From: Albibacterium profundi
GTDB lineage: Bacteria; Bacteroidota; Bacteroidia; Sphingobacteriales; Sphingobacteriaceae
Direction: 5' to 3'
Assembly: GCF_042159835.1 (NCBI RefSeq)
Contig: NZ_JBBVGT010000002.1
Span: forward strand, 558,001 to 622,000
DNA: 64,000 bases
Of this stretch, positions 8,779-17,469 are shown piece by piece. The notes beneath the pieces were generated by a model that was given only the letters and a program-made list of their open reading frames with translations, was not told where the DNA came from and did not search any database. The stretch's first letter is position 1. Every line of letters begins with the position of its first letter. Made by a program: the position numbers and the translations under genes.

Positions 8779-9621
8779 ATGGCTTGGTTCAGACGTAATA
8801 AAGTTGGTATCAATACTGCAACAGAAAATAAGAAGGAAGCGCCAGATGGCTTATGGAAGAAATGTCCGTCATGTAAGAAGCCTCTTTTAAAATCAGAGCA
8901 AATCGAAAATCAATATGTTTGTCAGTATTGTAACTTTCATTTGAGAATAGGATCGGCAGAATATTTTTCGATTTTATTTGATGACAACTCATTTACAGAG
9001 CTTTTCGCTAACTTGAGATCGGGCGATCCTCTTAACTTTGAGGATACCAAAAAGTATACAGACCGACTGGCAGACAGTTACAAAAAGACTGGATTAAACG
9101 ATGCGATAAGAAGTGCACACGGTAAGATGGAGGGCGAAGAATTAGTCATTGCCTGCATGGATTTCGCTTTTATAGGTGGGTCAATGGGTTCGGTAGTTGG
9201 CGAAAAAATTGCAAGATCGATCGACTATTGCATGGAGCACAAGATTCCTTTTTTACTTATATCGAAATCAGGCGGTGCCCGGATGATGGAAGCAGCATTT
9301 TCACTAATGCAAATGGCAAAAACATCGGCGAAACTGGCATTGTTGAGTCAAGCAAAGATTCCCTATATATCGTATCTAACCGACCCGACCACAGGAGGGG
9401 TAACTGCTTCGTATGCTATGTTAGGGGACATAAACATATCAGAACCAGGAGCTCTAATTGGATTCGCTGGTCCACGTGTCATTAAAGAAACTATTAAAAA
9501 GGACTTACCTAAGGGATTTCAGACTGCCGAGTTTGTGCTTGAGCATGGGTTCCTCGATTTTATCGCCAATAGAAAAGACATGAAAAGCAAAATCGCATCA
9601 TTCTTACGGATGGTAAAATAG
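8779..9621 (+). CDS. accD: Acetyl-CoA carboxylase carboxyltransferase subunit beta
   Basis: The beta half of the carboxyltransferase that passes CO2 from biotin to acetyl-CoA, making malonyl-CoA for fatty-acid synthesis. The 280-residue protein has the N-terminal zinc ribbon (CPSCKKPLL and CQYC, about residues 29-53), followed by the crotonase-type core with SKSGGARMMEA and DPTTGGVTASYAMLGD, and GFAGPRVI for CoA binding. The accA partner is not in this window. A 10-bp inverted repeat overlaps the stop codon. Confidence 0.96.
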   Translation: MAWFRRNKVGINTATENKKEAPDGLWKKCPSCKKPLLKSEQIENQYVCQYCNFHLRIGSAEYFSILFDDNSFTELFANLRSGDPLNFEDTKKYTDRLADSYKKTGLNDAIRSAHGKMEGEELVIACMDFAFIGGSMGSVVGEKIARSIDYCMEHKIPFLLISKSGGARMMEAAFSLMQMAKTSAKLALLSQAKIPYISYLTDPTTGGVTASYAMLGDINISEPGALIGFAGPRVIKETIKKDLPKGFQTAEFVLEHGFLDFIANRKDMKSKIASFLRMVK

Positions 9622-9630
9622 ATGCGATTT
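9590..9630 (+). repeat. Inverted repeat spanning the accD stop codon
   Basis: Arms AAATCGCATC (9590-9599) and GATGCGATTT (9621-9630) are perfect reverse complements with a 21-base spacer. The left arm is coding sequence of accD and the right arm follows its TAG. No U tract follows, so a classical terminator is doubtful; it could be a weak terminator or an RNA-stabilising 3' hairpin. Confidence 0.4.
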
Positions 9631-9653
9631 CTAATGTGGTAACGATACAAATC

Positions 9654-9875
9654 TTAGCTATCAGTCTTAGGGGTTGAACCGGTCAACGGTTCCCCATGAT
9701 CTCGACCACGCTTACGATTTAGTATTTCTGATTTGGTATCGGAAATAACATTATCTTGAGACTCAGCATCTGCTGAATTAATGTCATCGAAACCTGTCGG
9801 TACTCTTGTATCCGATTCGTCTTCCGATTCACTTCTTCGAGTTGTCTTGGAATTCTTTTCTTCGTGATCTTTCAT
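9654..9875 (-). CDS. Small hydrophilic, probably disordered protein
   Basis: A 73-residue product of unknown function, rich in Asp, Glu, Ser, Lys and Arg and without hydrophobic segments (for example RRSESEDESDTRVP near residues 13-26), so probably unstructured and cytoplasmic. The frame can be extended to 9923, but the ATG at 9875 is preceded at ideal distance by GGAAGGAG, an unusually strong Shine-Dalgarno sequence for a genome that mostly lacks them. This is the main evidence that it is translated. It sits between accD and the cysteine desulfurase. I do not recognise a family. Confidence 0.6.
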   Translation of the reverse strand: MKDHEEKNSKTTRRSESEDESDTRVPTGFDDINSADAESQDNVISDTKSEILNRKRGRDHGEPLTGSTPKTDS

Positions 9876-9934
9876 ATTAATTCTCCTTCCTTTATTTATA
9901 GGAAAACGAGAATCCGAAAGCATTGTTTGTATTT

Positions 9935-11077
9935 TTATTTTGACAGTTCGGTCAAGAAGACCTCCTTAAGTTTAGACACGACTATATCAACCTCCTCTTT
10001 CGTATTGTATTTACTGAATGAGAAACGGACCGAGGGCTTATTAGGATTGGAGCCAATTGCAGTTAAAACATGGGACCCGATGTTAGACCCAGAGCTACAA
10101 GCGCTTCCGCCCGATGCGGACACACCCGCAATGTCAAGATTAAACAACAACATATCCGCCATATCCATTTCTGGGAAACAAATATTTAAAACCGTGTATA
10201 AACTTTTATCTGGATCCAGCTCACCGTTTACCGTACACTCTGGAATATGCTTTTGAACTTGTTCAAGCATATATGATTTCAAACTCTGAATATGAGCCTG
10301 ATGTTCGTCCATATGCTCATACGCTATTTCAAGTGCCTTTGCTAAGCCAACAATCCCATAAACATTTTCTGTTCCGCCACGCATATTACGTTCTTGAGCA
10401 CCACCGTATAACAAGGGTTTTATTTTTACATTATGGTTTATATATAAAAATCCGACACCCTTCGGTCCATGAAGTTTGTGAGCCGCGCAGGTTACAAAAT
10501 CTATATGTATCTTACTCAGGTCGTGCTCATAATGCCCCATCGTTTGAACGGTATCACAATGAAACAGTGCCTCATGTTGTTGGCAAATATCTGACACCCG
10601 TTTGATATCGAGTAGTGTACCAATTTCATTGTTTGCATGCATTAACGATACGAAGGACTTGGGGTTTGCCGCCAGCAAAGATTCAAGCTGCTCTAGATTG
10701 ACATTTCCATGGGCATCTACATCCAGCTGACTTAGTTTGATTTTACCCTCTTTCTCTAGATTTTCCAATGTATGCAATACTGCATGATGTTCAATAGGAG
10801 AACTAATAGCATGTGTAATATCATGATCCTCAATACCTTTTCGGATCGCCATATTATCCGCTTCAGTTCCTCCGGACGTAAAAAAGATTTCCGCTGGAGA
10901 TACTTTTAAGAGACCTGCAACTGTTTTTCGCGCCTTTTCTATCAATGTCCTTACCTCGCGACCATGAGCGTGGATTGATGATGGGTTGCCGTATGCATGT
11001 TGCATTACGTCAATCATCTCTTGCGCAACCACCGGATCAATAGCAGTTGTCGCAGCGTTATCAAAATATATTCGCAT
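9935..11077 (-). CDS. Cysteine desulfurase (IscS/NifS type)
   Basis: A PLP enzyme that removes sulfur from cysteine for Fe-S clusters or tRNA thiolation. The 380-residue class V aminotransferase fold shows FDNAATT at the N-terminus, SSPIEHHAV with the PLP-stacking His, HCDTVQT (PLP Asp), the Schiff-base Lys201 in CAAHKLHGPKGVG, and the mobile-loop Cys327 in GGSACSSGS. It is separate from sufS in the suf operon, so this genome has at least two desulfurases. No iscU or mnmA gene is adjacent, so the sulfur acceptor is unknown. It lies 16 bp downstream of the phosphoglucomutase-family gene. Confidence 0.92.
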   Translation of the reverse strand: MRIYFDNAATTAIDPVVAQEMIDVMQHAYGNPSSIHAHGREVRTLIEKARKTVAGLLKVSPAEIFFTSGGTEADNMAIRKGIEDHDITHAISSPIEHHAVLHTLENLEKEGKIKLSQLDVDAHGNVNLEQLESLLAANPKSFVSLMHANNEIGTLLDIKRVSDICQQHEALFHCDTVQTMGHYEHDLSKIHIDFVTCAAHKLHGPKGVGFLYINHNVKIKPLLYGGAQERNMRGGTENVYGIVGLAKALEIAYEHMDEHQAHIQSLKSYMLEQVQKHIPECTVNGELDPDKSLYTVLNICFPEMDMADMLLFNLDIAGVSASGGSACSSGSNIGSHVLTAIGSNPNKPSVRFSFSKYNTKEEVDIVVSKLKEVFLTELSK

Positions 11078-11093
11078 TTTGCAAATTTATGAA

Positions 11094-12479
11094 TTAGTCT
11101 TTAATTAAAGACCTAATATTGGTCATAACTTTATCAGCAATAGCTTCAGCTTCTGCCAATGTAGGTGCCTCGGAGTATATACGAATGATGGGTTCGGTGT
11201 TCGATTTGCGCAGATGGACCCATTTATCTTCAAAATCAATCTTCAGTCCGTCTATGGTGCTAAAGTTCTCATTCTGATAGATCTTTTCAACCTCATTAAG
11301 TATTTGGTCGATGTCCATACCGTCTGTCAGGGTGATCTTATTTTTGGACATATAGTATTGTGGATAAGTGGCGCGAAGCTCGGAAATCGTTTGTTTCCGT
11401 TTGGCTAAATGAGTTAAAAACAAAGCTATACCAGCTAATGCATCACGTCCGTAATGTGTTTCAGGGTAAATGACACCTCCATTTCCTTCACCCCCAATGA
11501 CAGCTCCAACTTCCTTCATTTTATTTACCACATTCACTTCGCCCACCGCAGCGGCAAAATATTCGCCACCATGTTTCAAGGTCACATCTCTCAATGCTCT
11601 CGTAGAAGACAAGTTCGAAACAGTATTACCTGGTTTGTTTTCTAAAATGAAATCAGCTACCGCAACCAAGGTATACTCTTCGCCAAACATTTCACCATTC
11701 TCCATGACGAAACACAGTCTATCTACATCCGGGTCAACAGCGATCCCTAGATCCGCATGCTCCTTAACAACCAATGCAGATAATTCCGTCAAATTTTCAG
11801 CTAACGGTTCTGGATTGTGCGGAAAGTCACCATTAGGTTCACAAAAAATCTCATAAATCGTTTCTACACCCAATGCCCTTAGTAAAGCAGGCACAAAGAT
11901 TCCGCCTGTTGAATTTACTGCATCTACCGCTATTTTAAAGTTAGCACGTTTAATGGCTTCGACATCAACAAATTCTAATGCTAAAACCTCGTCAATATGC
12001 TTTTGGAGATATGAATCATCAAAGCTCACTTTTCCAAGATCATATACCTCCGAAAAGTCGAAATCTAATTTATCGGCGATTTCAAGCACTTTCTTTCCTT
12101 GCTCGTCGTTTATAAACTCACCCTTCTCATTTAAGAGTTTTAAAGCGTTCCACTGTGCAGGGTTGTGGCTAGCAGTAAGAATGATCCCCCCACCAGCGTT
12201 CTCTTTCGGGACAGCGATCTCCACCGTGGGAGTAGTAGATAATCCAAGGTCTACGACATTCATTCCAACACTTTGGAGGGTTCCTACGACCAAGTTTCTT
12301 ACCATCTCGCCAGACATCCGAGCATCACGACCAACCACAATTTTATTATTGCCGGTATTCTGGAGAATCAACCTGCCAAAGGCTGCTGTAAATTTAACAA
12401 TATCTAATGGGCTTAATCCGTCGTTTGGACGACCTCCGATGGTGCCACGTATTCCGGAAATAGACTTAATCAGTGTCAT
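11094..12479 (-). CDS. glmM: Phosphoglucosamine mutase / phosphohexomutase
   Basis: An alpha-D-phosphohexomutase of 461 residues. The phosphoserine loop is TASHNP (Ser at about 104), the metal loop is DPDVDRL (about 249-255), the sugar-binding loop GGEGNGG is seen near residue 345, and the C-terminal phosphate loop contains RKSNTEPIIRIYSEA. The start SISGIRGT is the usual family opening. Bacteroidota homologues of this length are taken as GlmM (glucosamine-6-P to glucosamine-1-P, feeding UDP-GlcNAc), but phosphomannomutase or phosphoglucomutase activity cannot be excluded. The open frame reaches 12554; the ATG at 12479 gives the normal N-terminus. Confidence 0.85.
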   Translation of the reverse strand: MTLIKSISGIRGTIGGRPNDGLSPLDIVKFTAAFGRLILQNTGNNKIVVGRDARMSGEMVRNLVVGTLQSVGMNVVDLGLSTTPTVEIAVPKENAGGGIILTASHNPAQWNALKLLNEKGEFINDEQGKKVLEIADKLDFDFSEVYDLGKVSFDDSYLQKHIDEVLALEFVDVEAIKRANFKIAVDAVNSTGGIFVPALLRALGVETIYEIFCEPNGDFPHNPEPLAENLTELSALVVKEHADLGIAVDPDVDRLCFVMENGEMFGEEYTLVAVADFILENKPGNTVSNLSSTRALRDVTLKHGGEYFAAAVGEVNVVNKMKEVGAVIGGEGNGGVIYPETHYGRDALAGIALFLTHLAKRKQTISELRATYPQYYMSKNKITLTDGMDIDQILNEVEKIYQNENFSTIDGLKIDFEDKWVHLRKSNTEPIIRIYSEAPTLAEAEAIADKVMTNIRSLIKD

Positions 12480-12566
12480 AGCTAGTTTCTTCGATTTAAA
12501 ACCGTAAAAGTAAGGAATGTGAAGGAATTTTTCTGTCTCAAATGAAACAAACAACCGTACATTTAT

Positions 12567-12574
12567 TATATTTG
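12567..12574 (+). promoter_or_regulatory. Candidate -7 promoter box in the glmM/PAP2 divergent gap
   Basis: TATATTTG matches the Bacteroidota consensus TAnnTTTG exactly on the plus strand. It would start a transcript about 150 bp before the PAP2 gene, leaving a long leader. The rest of the 250-bp divergent gap shows nothing else I can name. Confidence 0.3.
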
Positions 12575-12729
12575 CAACTTAATTGAATTAGCGACGTAAA
12601 GAAACAACGGTATTGCCCTATTAATTATGTCACGGTGCGCTTACCGCTTTTTTTTAAAATGCTTTTCATCCAATAGTAAAGATGTGTATCTTCATTCTCA
12701 CTAGCTCAATGTATTTAGCATGAACAATC

Positions 12730-13308
12730 ATGATTGAACAATTAATAGAATTAGACCAACAGCTCTTTTTATCGATCAATAAAGGATTAGCAAATCAATT
12801 TTTTGATTTCTTAATGCCCCTACTTCGAAACCCTTACACGTGGGCACCCTTATATCTATTCTTCATTATTTTCGCTATTAGAAATTACAAGAAAAAAGGA
12901 ATTATTATGATTCTTTTACTTTTAGTGACATTCGGCTTAGGGGACTATACATCTGCTTCGATAATTAAGCCTGAAGTTATGCGCGTACGACCATGCAACG
13001 ACGTGCCGTTTAAAGAGCAGGTCACTACACGGGTACGCTGTGGAAGCGGCTATAGCATGCCCTCATCGCATGCCACCAATCATTTCGCAATCGGTATTTT
13101 TATCCTCATGTTATTTAGGCGTCAATGGAAACCGATTGTCTGGCTTTCACTTTTATGGGCGGCATCCATCAGTTTTGCACAAATTTATGTAGGTGTGCAT
13201 TATCCAGGGGATATATTGGTGGGCGCATTACTCGGAACTGCAATCGGACTCTTTACATCGTGGCTATTCTTTTTCATCCAATCTAAAGCACAACGGTCAG
13301 AAACATGA
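12730..13308 (+). CDS. PAP2 superfamily membrane phosphatase
   Basis: A 192-residue integral membrane phosphatase; relatives dephosphorylate undecaprenyl pyrophosphate or phosphatidic-acid-type lipids at the outer face of the inner membrane. Hydrophobic segments surround the three motifs: KPEVMRVRP (about residues 80-88), PSSHATNH (about 111-118) and IYVGVHYPGD (about 157-166). In the third motif Gln replaces the Arg usually found before the tyrosine, while the His and Asp are kept. It overlaps the following ZIP gene by 4 bp (ATGA), so the pair is co-translated. Confidence 0.88.
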   Translation: MIEQLIELDQQLFLSINKGLANQFFDFLMPLLRNPYTWAPLYLFFIIFAIRNYKKKGIIMILLLLVTFGLGDYTSASIIKPEVMRVRPCNDVPFKEQVTTRVRCGSGYSMPSSHATNHFAIGIFILMLFRRQWKPIVWLSLLWAASISFAQIYVGVHYPGDILVGALLGTAIGLFTSWLFFFIQSKAQRSET

Positions 13309-14042
13309 TCATTAGCAGTATACTGTTTATTTCAGCTCTTTTAGGCGGGCTTTCCGTCTTTATTGTAAAACGAGATAATACTAAATTACTCAAGCTTATT
13401 CTCGCATTTAGCGGATCCTACATTTTTGCGATCACTATTTTACACCTGATACCTGACACCTATAACGCAGGTGATGAAAAAATAGGCTTATATGTTTTAG
13501 GAGGATTTTTATTTCAATTGCTTTTGGAGCAATTTTCGGCCGGTGTTGAGCACGGACACCTTCACCCGCACAAGAATGGCGATCATCAAGAACATGAGAA
13601 ATATCTGTTCCCAGTAGGCGTGATGGCTAGTCTTTGTTTACACGCATTTCTCGAAGGAATGCCTTTAGCCGGAGAGCACGGAAATTATTTACTTTTCGGT
13701 ATTGCAATCCATCATATACCAGCCGCATTTGCCCTTGGCACATTATTACTACGCGCTCAGCTCAGCAATCGACGAACCTTAATGTCTTTAATCCTCTTTG
13801 CAGCCATGTCTCCGCTCGGATATTTACTTAGCGAAGGGATTAAAAGCCACTTAGTGATAGATATCTCTCAATATTTTGATAAAATAATGGCGGTTGTTGT
13901 TGGGATATTTTTACATATTTCAACAACGATTCTATTCGAATCATCGACAAAAGATCACCGTTATAATAGACAGAAAATTGTAGCTGTATTACTAGGTGTT
14001 CTAATATCTCTTCTTAATTTCCTGTTTGGCCATTCTCACTAA
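13305..14042 (+). CDS. ZIP family metal transporter
   Basis: A 245-residue, seven- to eight-helix membrane protein of the ZIP family, moving zinc or another divalent metal into the cytoplasm. Metal-site motifs are HLIPD (about residue 47), HAFLEGMPL (about 113-121) and HHIPAAFALG (about 132-141). The His-rich loop GHLHPHKNGDHQEHEK (about residues 85-100) lies between helices and is a typical metal-sensing or metal-binding loop. It starts inside the stop codon of the PAP2 gene and ends directly against the stop of the convergent minus-strand operon. Confidence 0.88.
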   Translation: MIISSILFISALLGGLSVFIVKRDNTKLLKLILAFSGSYIFAITILHLIPDTYNAGDEKIGLYVLGGFLFQLLLEQFSAGVEHGHLHPHKNGDHQEHEKYLFPVGVMASLCLHAFLEGMPLAGEHGNYLLFGIAIHHIPAAFALGTLLLRAQLSNRRTLMSLILFAAMSPLGYLLSEGIKSHLVIDISQYFDKIMAVVVGIFLHISTTILFESSTKDHRYNRQKIVAVLLGVLISLLNFLFGHSH

Positions 14043-14990
14043 TTAGTTGAGGATTTTAACAGGCACTTTAGCGTGGAAATGTTCCTCCAAATATTTACCG
14101 TCACCGTGAAGTGTCCATATTTCTATCGGATCCACTACACATATATATTCCAAAATTTCACCCCAGTCAACATGGTCTGAAATGTATAAAGACATGTCGT
14201 TATTCCTTTGTAGACGCTCCCATCCAGAAGCAAATACTTTCTTCAAGTTCGTAGCTCTGAAATAACTATTAAAGGTCAATGGTGGCACGATATAAATTTG
14301 ATTTTCTAAGTTCGATTTCAGCGCTTTTCGCTCGTAAGGGCTATATCGCAGAAAGTCGACTCCATATTGTTCATACACCCTGTGTATGGGCAGAATGGAA
14401 TAGTGCAAGTGGACGGCTTTCTGTGGACAGTATTTATTTATTAAATAATTCAACCGCTGCGCCTTGCCTAAGCCATAAGCTCCTAAAAGTACATTATCGC
14501 TGAACGTATTTAATTTTTTAATCTCTTCAACATCGCTCGGATGATGAGTTGTCGGGTTTGCGAATGTGCTTTCGGTGATGAGCACGTCCGCTCGGAAATA
14601 GTCAATCGGCGTACAAGTGGGATCAGGTTGAACTTTATAATCTCCTGTATACAGATAGCTAACATTTTTATATTCAAGTAAAATCTGCGCCGATCCTAAA
14701 ATATGTCCCGCGGAAATAAAAGTGATTTTCACACCACCTACATCAAAGGACTGGAAGTATTCAAATAAACGAAACTCGTGCCCACTCGCTTTACCATAGC
14801 GTGATTTCATGAATGCTTGTGTTGGCGGAGTGCAGTAAACCGTCACATTATTTCTACAAGCATGGTCACCATGAGCATGGGAGATAACTGCTGTCTTTAC
14901 CGAACTTGTTGGATCGATATGAAAATTGCCCGTGGCACAGTAAAGGCCTTGTTTCGTCATTACTAAAAAATCTGAAATGATTTCTTTCAT
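14043..14990 (-). CDS. Beta-CASP-like metallo-beta-lactamase fold nuclease
   Basis: A 315-residue MBL-fold protein of the group that includes mRNA 3'-processing factors and the ligase-associated exonucleases. The metal-binding HxHxDH is visible as SHAHGDHA (about residues 35-42), with later ligands in ISAGHILGSAQ, YTGDYKVQPDPT and a C-terminal LHGDGKYLEEH. The insert with YGLGKAQRLNYLI resembles the beta-CASP motif A region. A role in DNA repair or RNA processing is probable but not fixed, and the DNA-ligase/helicase genes that often accompany the exonuclease are absent here. It follows coaE with no gap. Confidence 0.75.
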   Translation of the reverse strand: MKEIISDFLVMTKQGLYCATGNFHIDPTSSVKTAVISHAHGDHACRNNVTVYCTPPTQAFMKSRYGKASGHEFRLFEYFQSFDVGGVKITFISAGHILGSAQILLEYKNVSYLYTGDYKVQPDPTCTPIDYFRADVLITESTFANPTTHHPSDVEEIKKLNTFSDNVLLGAYGLGKAQRLNYLINKYCPQKAVHLHYSILPIHRVYEQYGVDFLRYSPYERKALKSNLENQIYIVPPLTFNSYFRATNLKKVFASGWERLQRNNDMSLYISDHVDWGEILEYICVVDPIEIWTLHGDGKYLEEHFHAKVPVKILN

Positions 14991-15593
14991 CTAAGATTTG
15001 TTTAACTTTGAGCGGCTAAGAAAATAACCGTGTAAGCTTAATACTTGCGGTAATAGTGCAGTGCTGCCGTCGTTTTCAATTACAAAATCCGAAAGTTCAC
15101 GCTTTTTATCCTCCGGCATCTGTTTGTCAATTCTCGCACGCACCTCTGCTTCTGTAGTATTGTCACGTTTCATAACTCGCTTAATCCGCAAATTCTCAGG
15201 AGTATAAACAAGGATAGTGAAATCACAATCCTTATATGACCCACTTTCAAAAAGTATTGCCGCTTCTTTAATTATGTAGGGACTATCTTGTTCTTTACTC
15301 CAATCTTCAAAAGCCTGGATAGCAGCTGGATGGACTAAACTATTTAACTTTTCTAAAGCTTGTGAATTATTGAAAACCAATTTCGCCAAAGCTTTTCTAT
15401 CCAATATCTCCTCCTCGGAATACAGCTCTGATCCAAATTCTCGCTTGATTGCGTCAATTAAATGAGGGTCTTTATTCATTACAGACTTAGCGGCATCATC
15501 GGCATAGAACACAGGAATCTTAAGTATCTCAAACACCTTACATACGGTGGTTTTCCCGCTCCCAATACCGCCAGTTATTCCGATTTTAAGCAT
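14991..15593 (-). CDS. coaE: Dephospho-CoA kinase
   Basis: Last step of coenzyme A synthesis, phosphorylating the 3' hydroxyl of dephospho-CoA with ATP. The 200-residue protein opens with the P-loop GITGGIGSGKTTVC (residues 5-18), followed by the family's YADDAAK segment, LVHPAAIQAF near residue 100, and KEAAILFESG. It is packed 2 bp behind the YbbR gene and directly before the MBL nuclease gene, so all three are one transcript. Confidence 0.95.
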   Translation of the reverse strand: MLKIGITGGIGSGKTTVCKVFEILKIPVFYADDAAKSVMNKDPHLIDAIKREFGSELYSEEEILDRKALAKLVFNNSQALEKLNSLVHPAAIQAFEDWSKEQDSPYIIKEAAILFESGSYKDCDFTILVYTPENLRIKRVMKRDNTTEAEVRARIDKQMPEDKKRELSDFVIENDGSTALLPQVLSLHGYFLSRSKLNKS

Positions 15594-15595
15594 CT

Positions 15596-16543
15596 CTATT
15601 CCTTTATGATAAAATCAACATTCTGAGGGCTAATTTTGACGATTTCACAAAACTCAGGGAACTGAGTTAGGATAACAGGTAAACTTTCGACTTGGTTATT
15701 CTTCCAACTTTCAAGATTGACGACGGCTTCGAACGAGCTCGGCAGAATATCCATATAACTTCTCAAAGAAACTAAAACTGTGACTTTAACTTTTGACGGA
15801 ATTAAACGAACAGAAGCAAACTCCTCCGCATTCTCAACCCGGATTGGAATCTCTAAAACCTTTTCGGTAACCTCCCCTACTGGTATTTTGAACTCGACAA
15901 TATTAGGATAGACATTGATATTAGCCTGTTTCTTCTGCTGGAGAAAAAGTCTGCCAGAAATATCTGAATTAATATCTTTTCTACGGAGTGTGTCTGTCTC
16001 CCACGCATCAATCCTTGCTAGATCTTCTAAGGGACCGGTGACGGTTACATATTTTGGGTTCAATAGAACACTATCAATGATCGCATATTGTTTTTGAAAG
16101 CTTAGATCCGATGCGAACTTGATTGGGACCTTCTTAACAGTCTGTTTTGAAAAGTCGAAATGGAGCGTATCCGGAGATATTGATACGATGCGCTGGTTAC
16201 TAGAAAATTGCCTGTTGATAAAACCCATTTGACTTGAAAACACCACCCAATCACGCGTCCTTAACGGACTAATATCAACGTTGATTTCCTGTGATTGGAA
16301 ACTAAGCCGCGCAAAAACAACTTGCCACCCAGAACCTTCTACTTGGAGATCAACTGTGTCCGACTGAAGCGGGTGGAACGCTTTATTATTAGGTGCATTG
16401 ACATAACGAATAGCTGCGGGGATCCTGTAAGTGTACATATTAGACATAGCAAATAAGGCCCACGAAAAAACAGAAACACATATACACACAATGAAAATGC
16501 GTACTTTCTGCCTTTGAACCTTTGTTAAATTTAATATTGCCAT
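15596..16543 (-). CDS. YbbR-like domain protein (CdaR-like)
   Basis: A 315-residue protein with one N-terminal membrane helix (about residues 18-38) and an extracytoplasmic part of repeated beta-rich YbbR-like segments. In Firmicutes the related CdaR modulates a diadenylate cyclase; no such cyclase is adjacent here, so the role is unknown. The ATG at 16543 is preferred over the upstream frame extension because AGGAAGG precedes it. It leads the YbbR-coaE-MBL unit, just after a strong terminator that ends the yajC transcript. Confidence 0.8.
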   Translation of the reverse strand: MAILNLTKVQRQKVRIFIVCICVSVFSWALFAMSNMYTYRIPAAIRYVNAPNNKAFHPLQSDTVDLQVEGSGWQVVFARLSFQSQEINVDISPLRTRDWVVFSSQMGFINRQFSSNQRIVSISPDTLHFDFSKQTVKKVPIKFASDLSFQKQYAIIDSVLLNPKYVTVTGPLEDLARIDAWETDTLRRKDINSDISGRLFLQQKKQANINVYPNIVEFKIPVGEVTEKVLEIPIRVENAEEFASVRLIPSKVKVTVLVSLRSYMDILPSSFEAVVNLESWKNNQVESLPVILTQFPEFCEIVKISPQNVDFIIKE

Positions 16544-16570
16544 GTCCTTCCTGTAAGATATTAAAATCAA

Positions 16571-16617
16571 AAACGCTTAACAAACGGTTATAAAAGGTTA
16601 TGACCATTCGTTAAGCG
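16571..16617 (-). terminator. Rho-independent terminator after yajC
   Basis: Arms 16574-16588 and 16603-16617 pair over 15 bp (two G-U wobbles) around a 14-base loop. On the minus strand the stem is followed by a run of T. It lies 22 bp past the yajC stop, separating the LDH-nusB-DUF1573-yajC block from the YbbR-coaE block. Confidence 0.8.
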
Positions 16618-16638
16618 CCTGAAATGAGACTACCGAGC

Positions 16639-16950
16639 TTACTGGGCGTTAGCAGCTTTAGAAGCGTCTAAAGACACTGAACTTTTATCAAAGCGGATCT
16701 TAACCCCATTACCAACATCAAGTAATATTGATGTATCGTTAACCTCCATAATTCGTCCGTGAATACCAGCTGTTGTTACAACCTTGTCATTAACCTTTAA
16801 TGCTTCAATATATTTCTTATGTTCTTTTGATTTTTTCATCTGTGGTCTTATCATAAAAAAATAAAAGACCACGATTATCAAAATCATGGGTAAAAAGCTC
16901 ATTAATCCGCCGCCCGGAGCAGCCTGTAGCAAAATGTTTCCTGTTGTCAT
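16639..16950 (-). CDS. yajC: Preprotein translocase subunit YajC
   Basis: A small accessory protein of the SecDF-YajC complex in the inner membrane. The 103 residues contain one N-terminal membrane helix followed directly by the family hallmark FFMIRPQMKKSKEHKK (about residues 31-46), and the DKVVTTAGIHGRI segment of the soluble domain (about 55-67). It is downstream of the DUF1573 lipoprotein gene, an arrangement common in Bacteroidota, and is followed by a strong terminator. Confidence 0.95.
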   Translation of the reverse strand: MTTGNILLQAAPGGGLMSFLPMILIIVVFYFFMIRPQMKKSKEHKKYIEALKVNDKVVTTAGIHGRIMEVNDTSILLDVGNGVKIRFDKSSVSLDASKAANAQ

Positions 16951-16973
16951 ATTTCTATTTACTTATATATAAT

Positions 16974-17429
16974 TTATTTTACCTGACCTTTTAGATGAAA
17001 GATTGTTTGTGATTCTTTCGTATTGGAAAGCATGGTGATGACTTTGTGTTGCATGCCCGGTTGATTACTGGTGTCAAAAACAACCTCAATCGTTGACTGC
17101 TCTCCAGGATTAATAGGTTCTTTTGGATAATTTGGTGTTGTACATCCACATGAAGCACGTACTGAACTTATAATTAAGGGTGTATTCCCGGTATTTGTGA
17201 ATGTGTACTCATGCTTGACCTTTTGTCCCTCGTTTACAACGCCAAAATCATAGGTATCATTTTCAACTTCTACAACTGCAAACTCTGTGGCACTAGCCTC
17301 ATCAGATTGAGTGTTTTCGGTTTCAGTACTTGCAGTATCTGCTGTTGTATTTGCACTGCTGTTACATGATACAGCAAGTACAGATATTACAAACGCTGCC
17401 AATATCGATTTTAGATAGTTCCTTCTCAT
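16974..17429 (-). CDS. DUF1573 lipoprotein
   Basis: A 151-residue predicted lipoprotein: a basic start, a hydrophobic stretch and the lipobox AVSC near residue 21, followed by an acidic, Thr/Ser-rich linker. The second half is the DUF1573 immunoglobulin-like domain, with YDFGVVNEGQKVKHEYTF, SSVRASCGCTTP and NPGEQSTIEVVFD as its signatures. The frame extends to 17477, overlapping nusB, but the ATG at 17429 puts the signal peptide at the N-terminus. Function is unknown; it is co-directional with nusB and yajC. Confidence 0.85.
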   Translation of the reverse strand: MRRNYLKSILAAFVISVLAVSCNSSANTTADTASTETENTQSDEASATEFAVVEVENDTYDFGVVNEGQKVKHEYTFTNTGNTPLIISSVRASCGCTTPNYPKEPINPGEQSTIEVVFDTSNQPGMQHKVITMLSNTKESQTIFHLKGQVK

Positions 17430-17469
17430 AACCCTTTTAAATATTTGGTACTTCTTTACAAATATAAAT

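Noticed and set aside
10273..10605. Plus-strand ORF inside the cysteine desulfurase gene
   Set aside because: It is antisense to a clear desulfurase with intact catalytic residues, so it is a shadow frame.
11470..12507. Long plus-strand ORFs opposite glmM
   Set aside because: They are antisense to a complete phosphohexomutase and show biased Ser/Thr composition expected of a complementary frame.
12630..12658. Possible terminator before PAP2 (GC-rich GGTGCGCTTACC followed by a T run)
   Set aside because: The stem is only about 3 bp, and the position between divergent starts gives it no gene to end.
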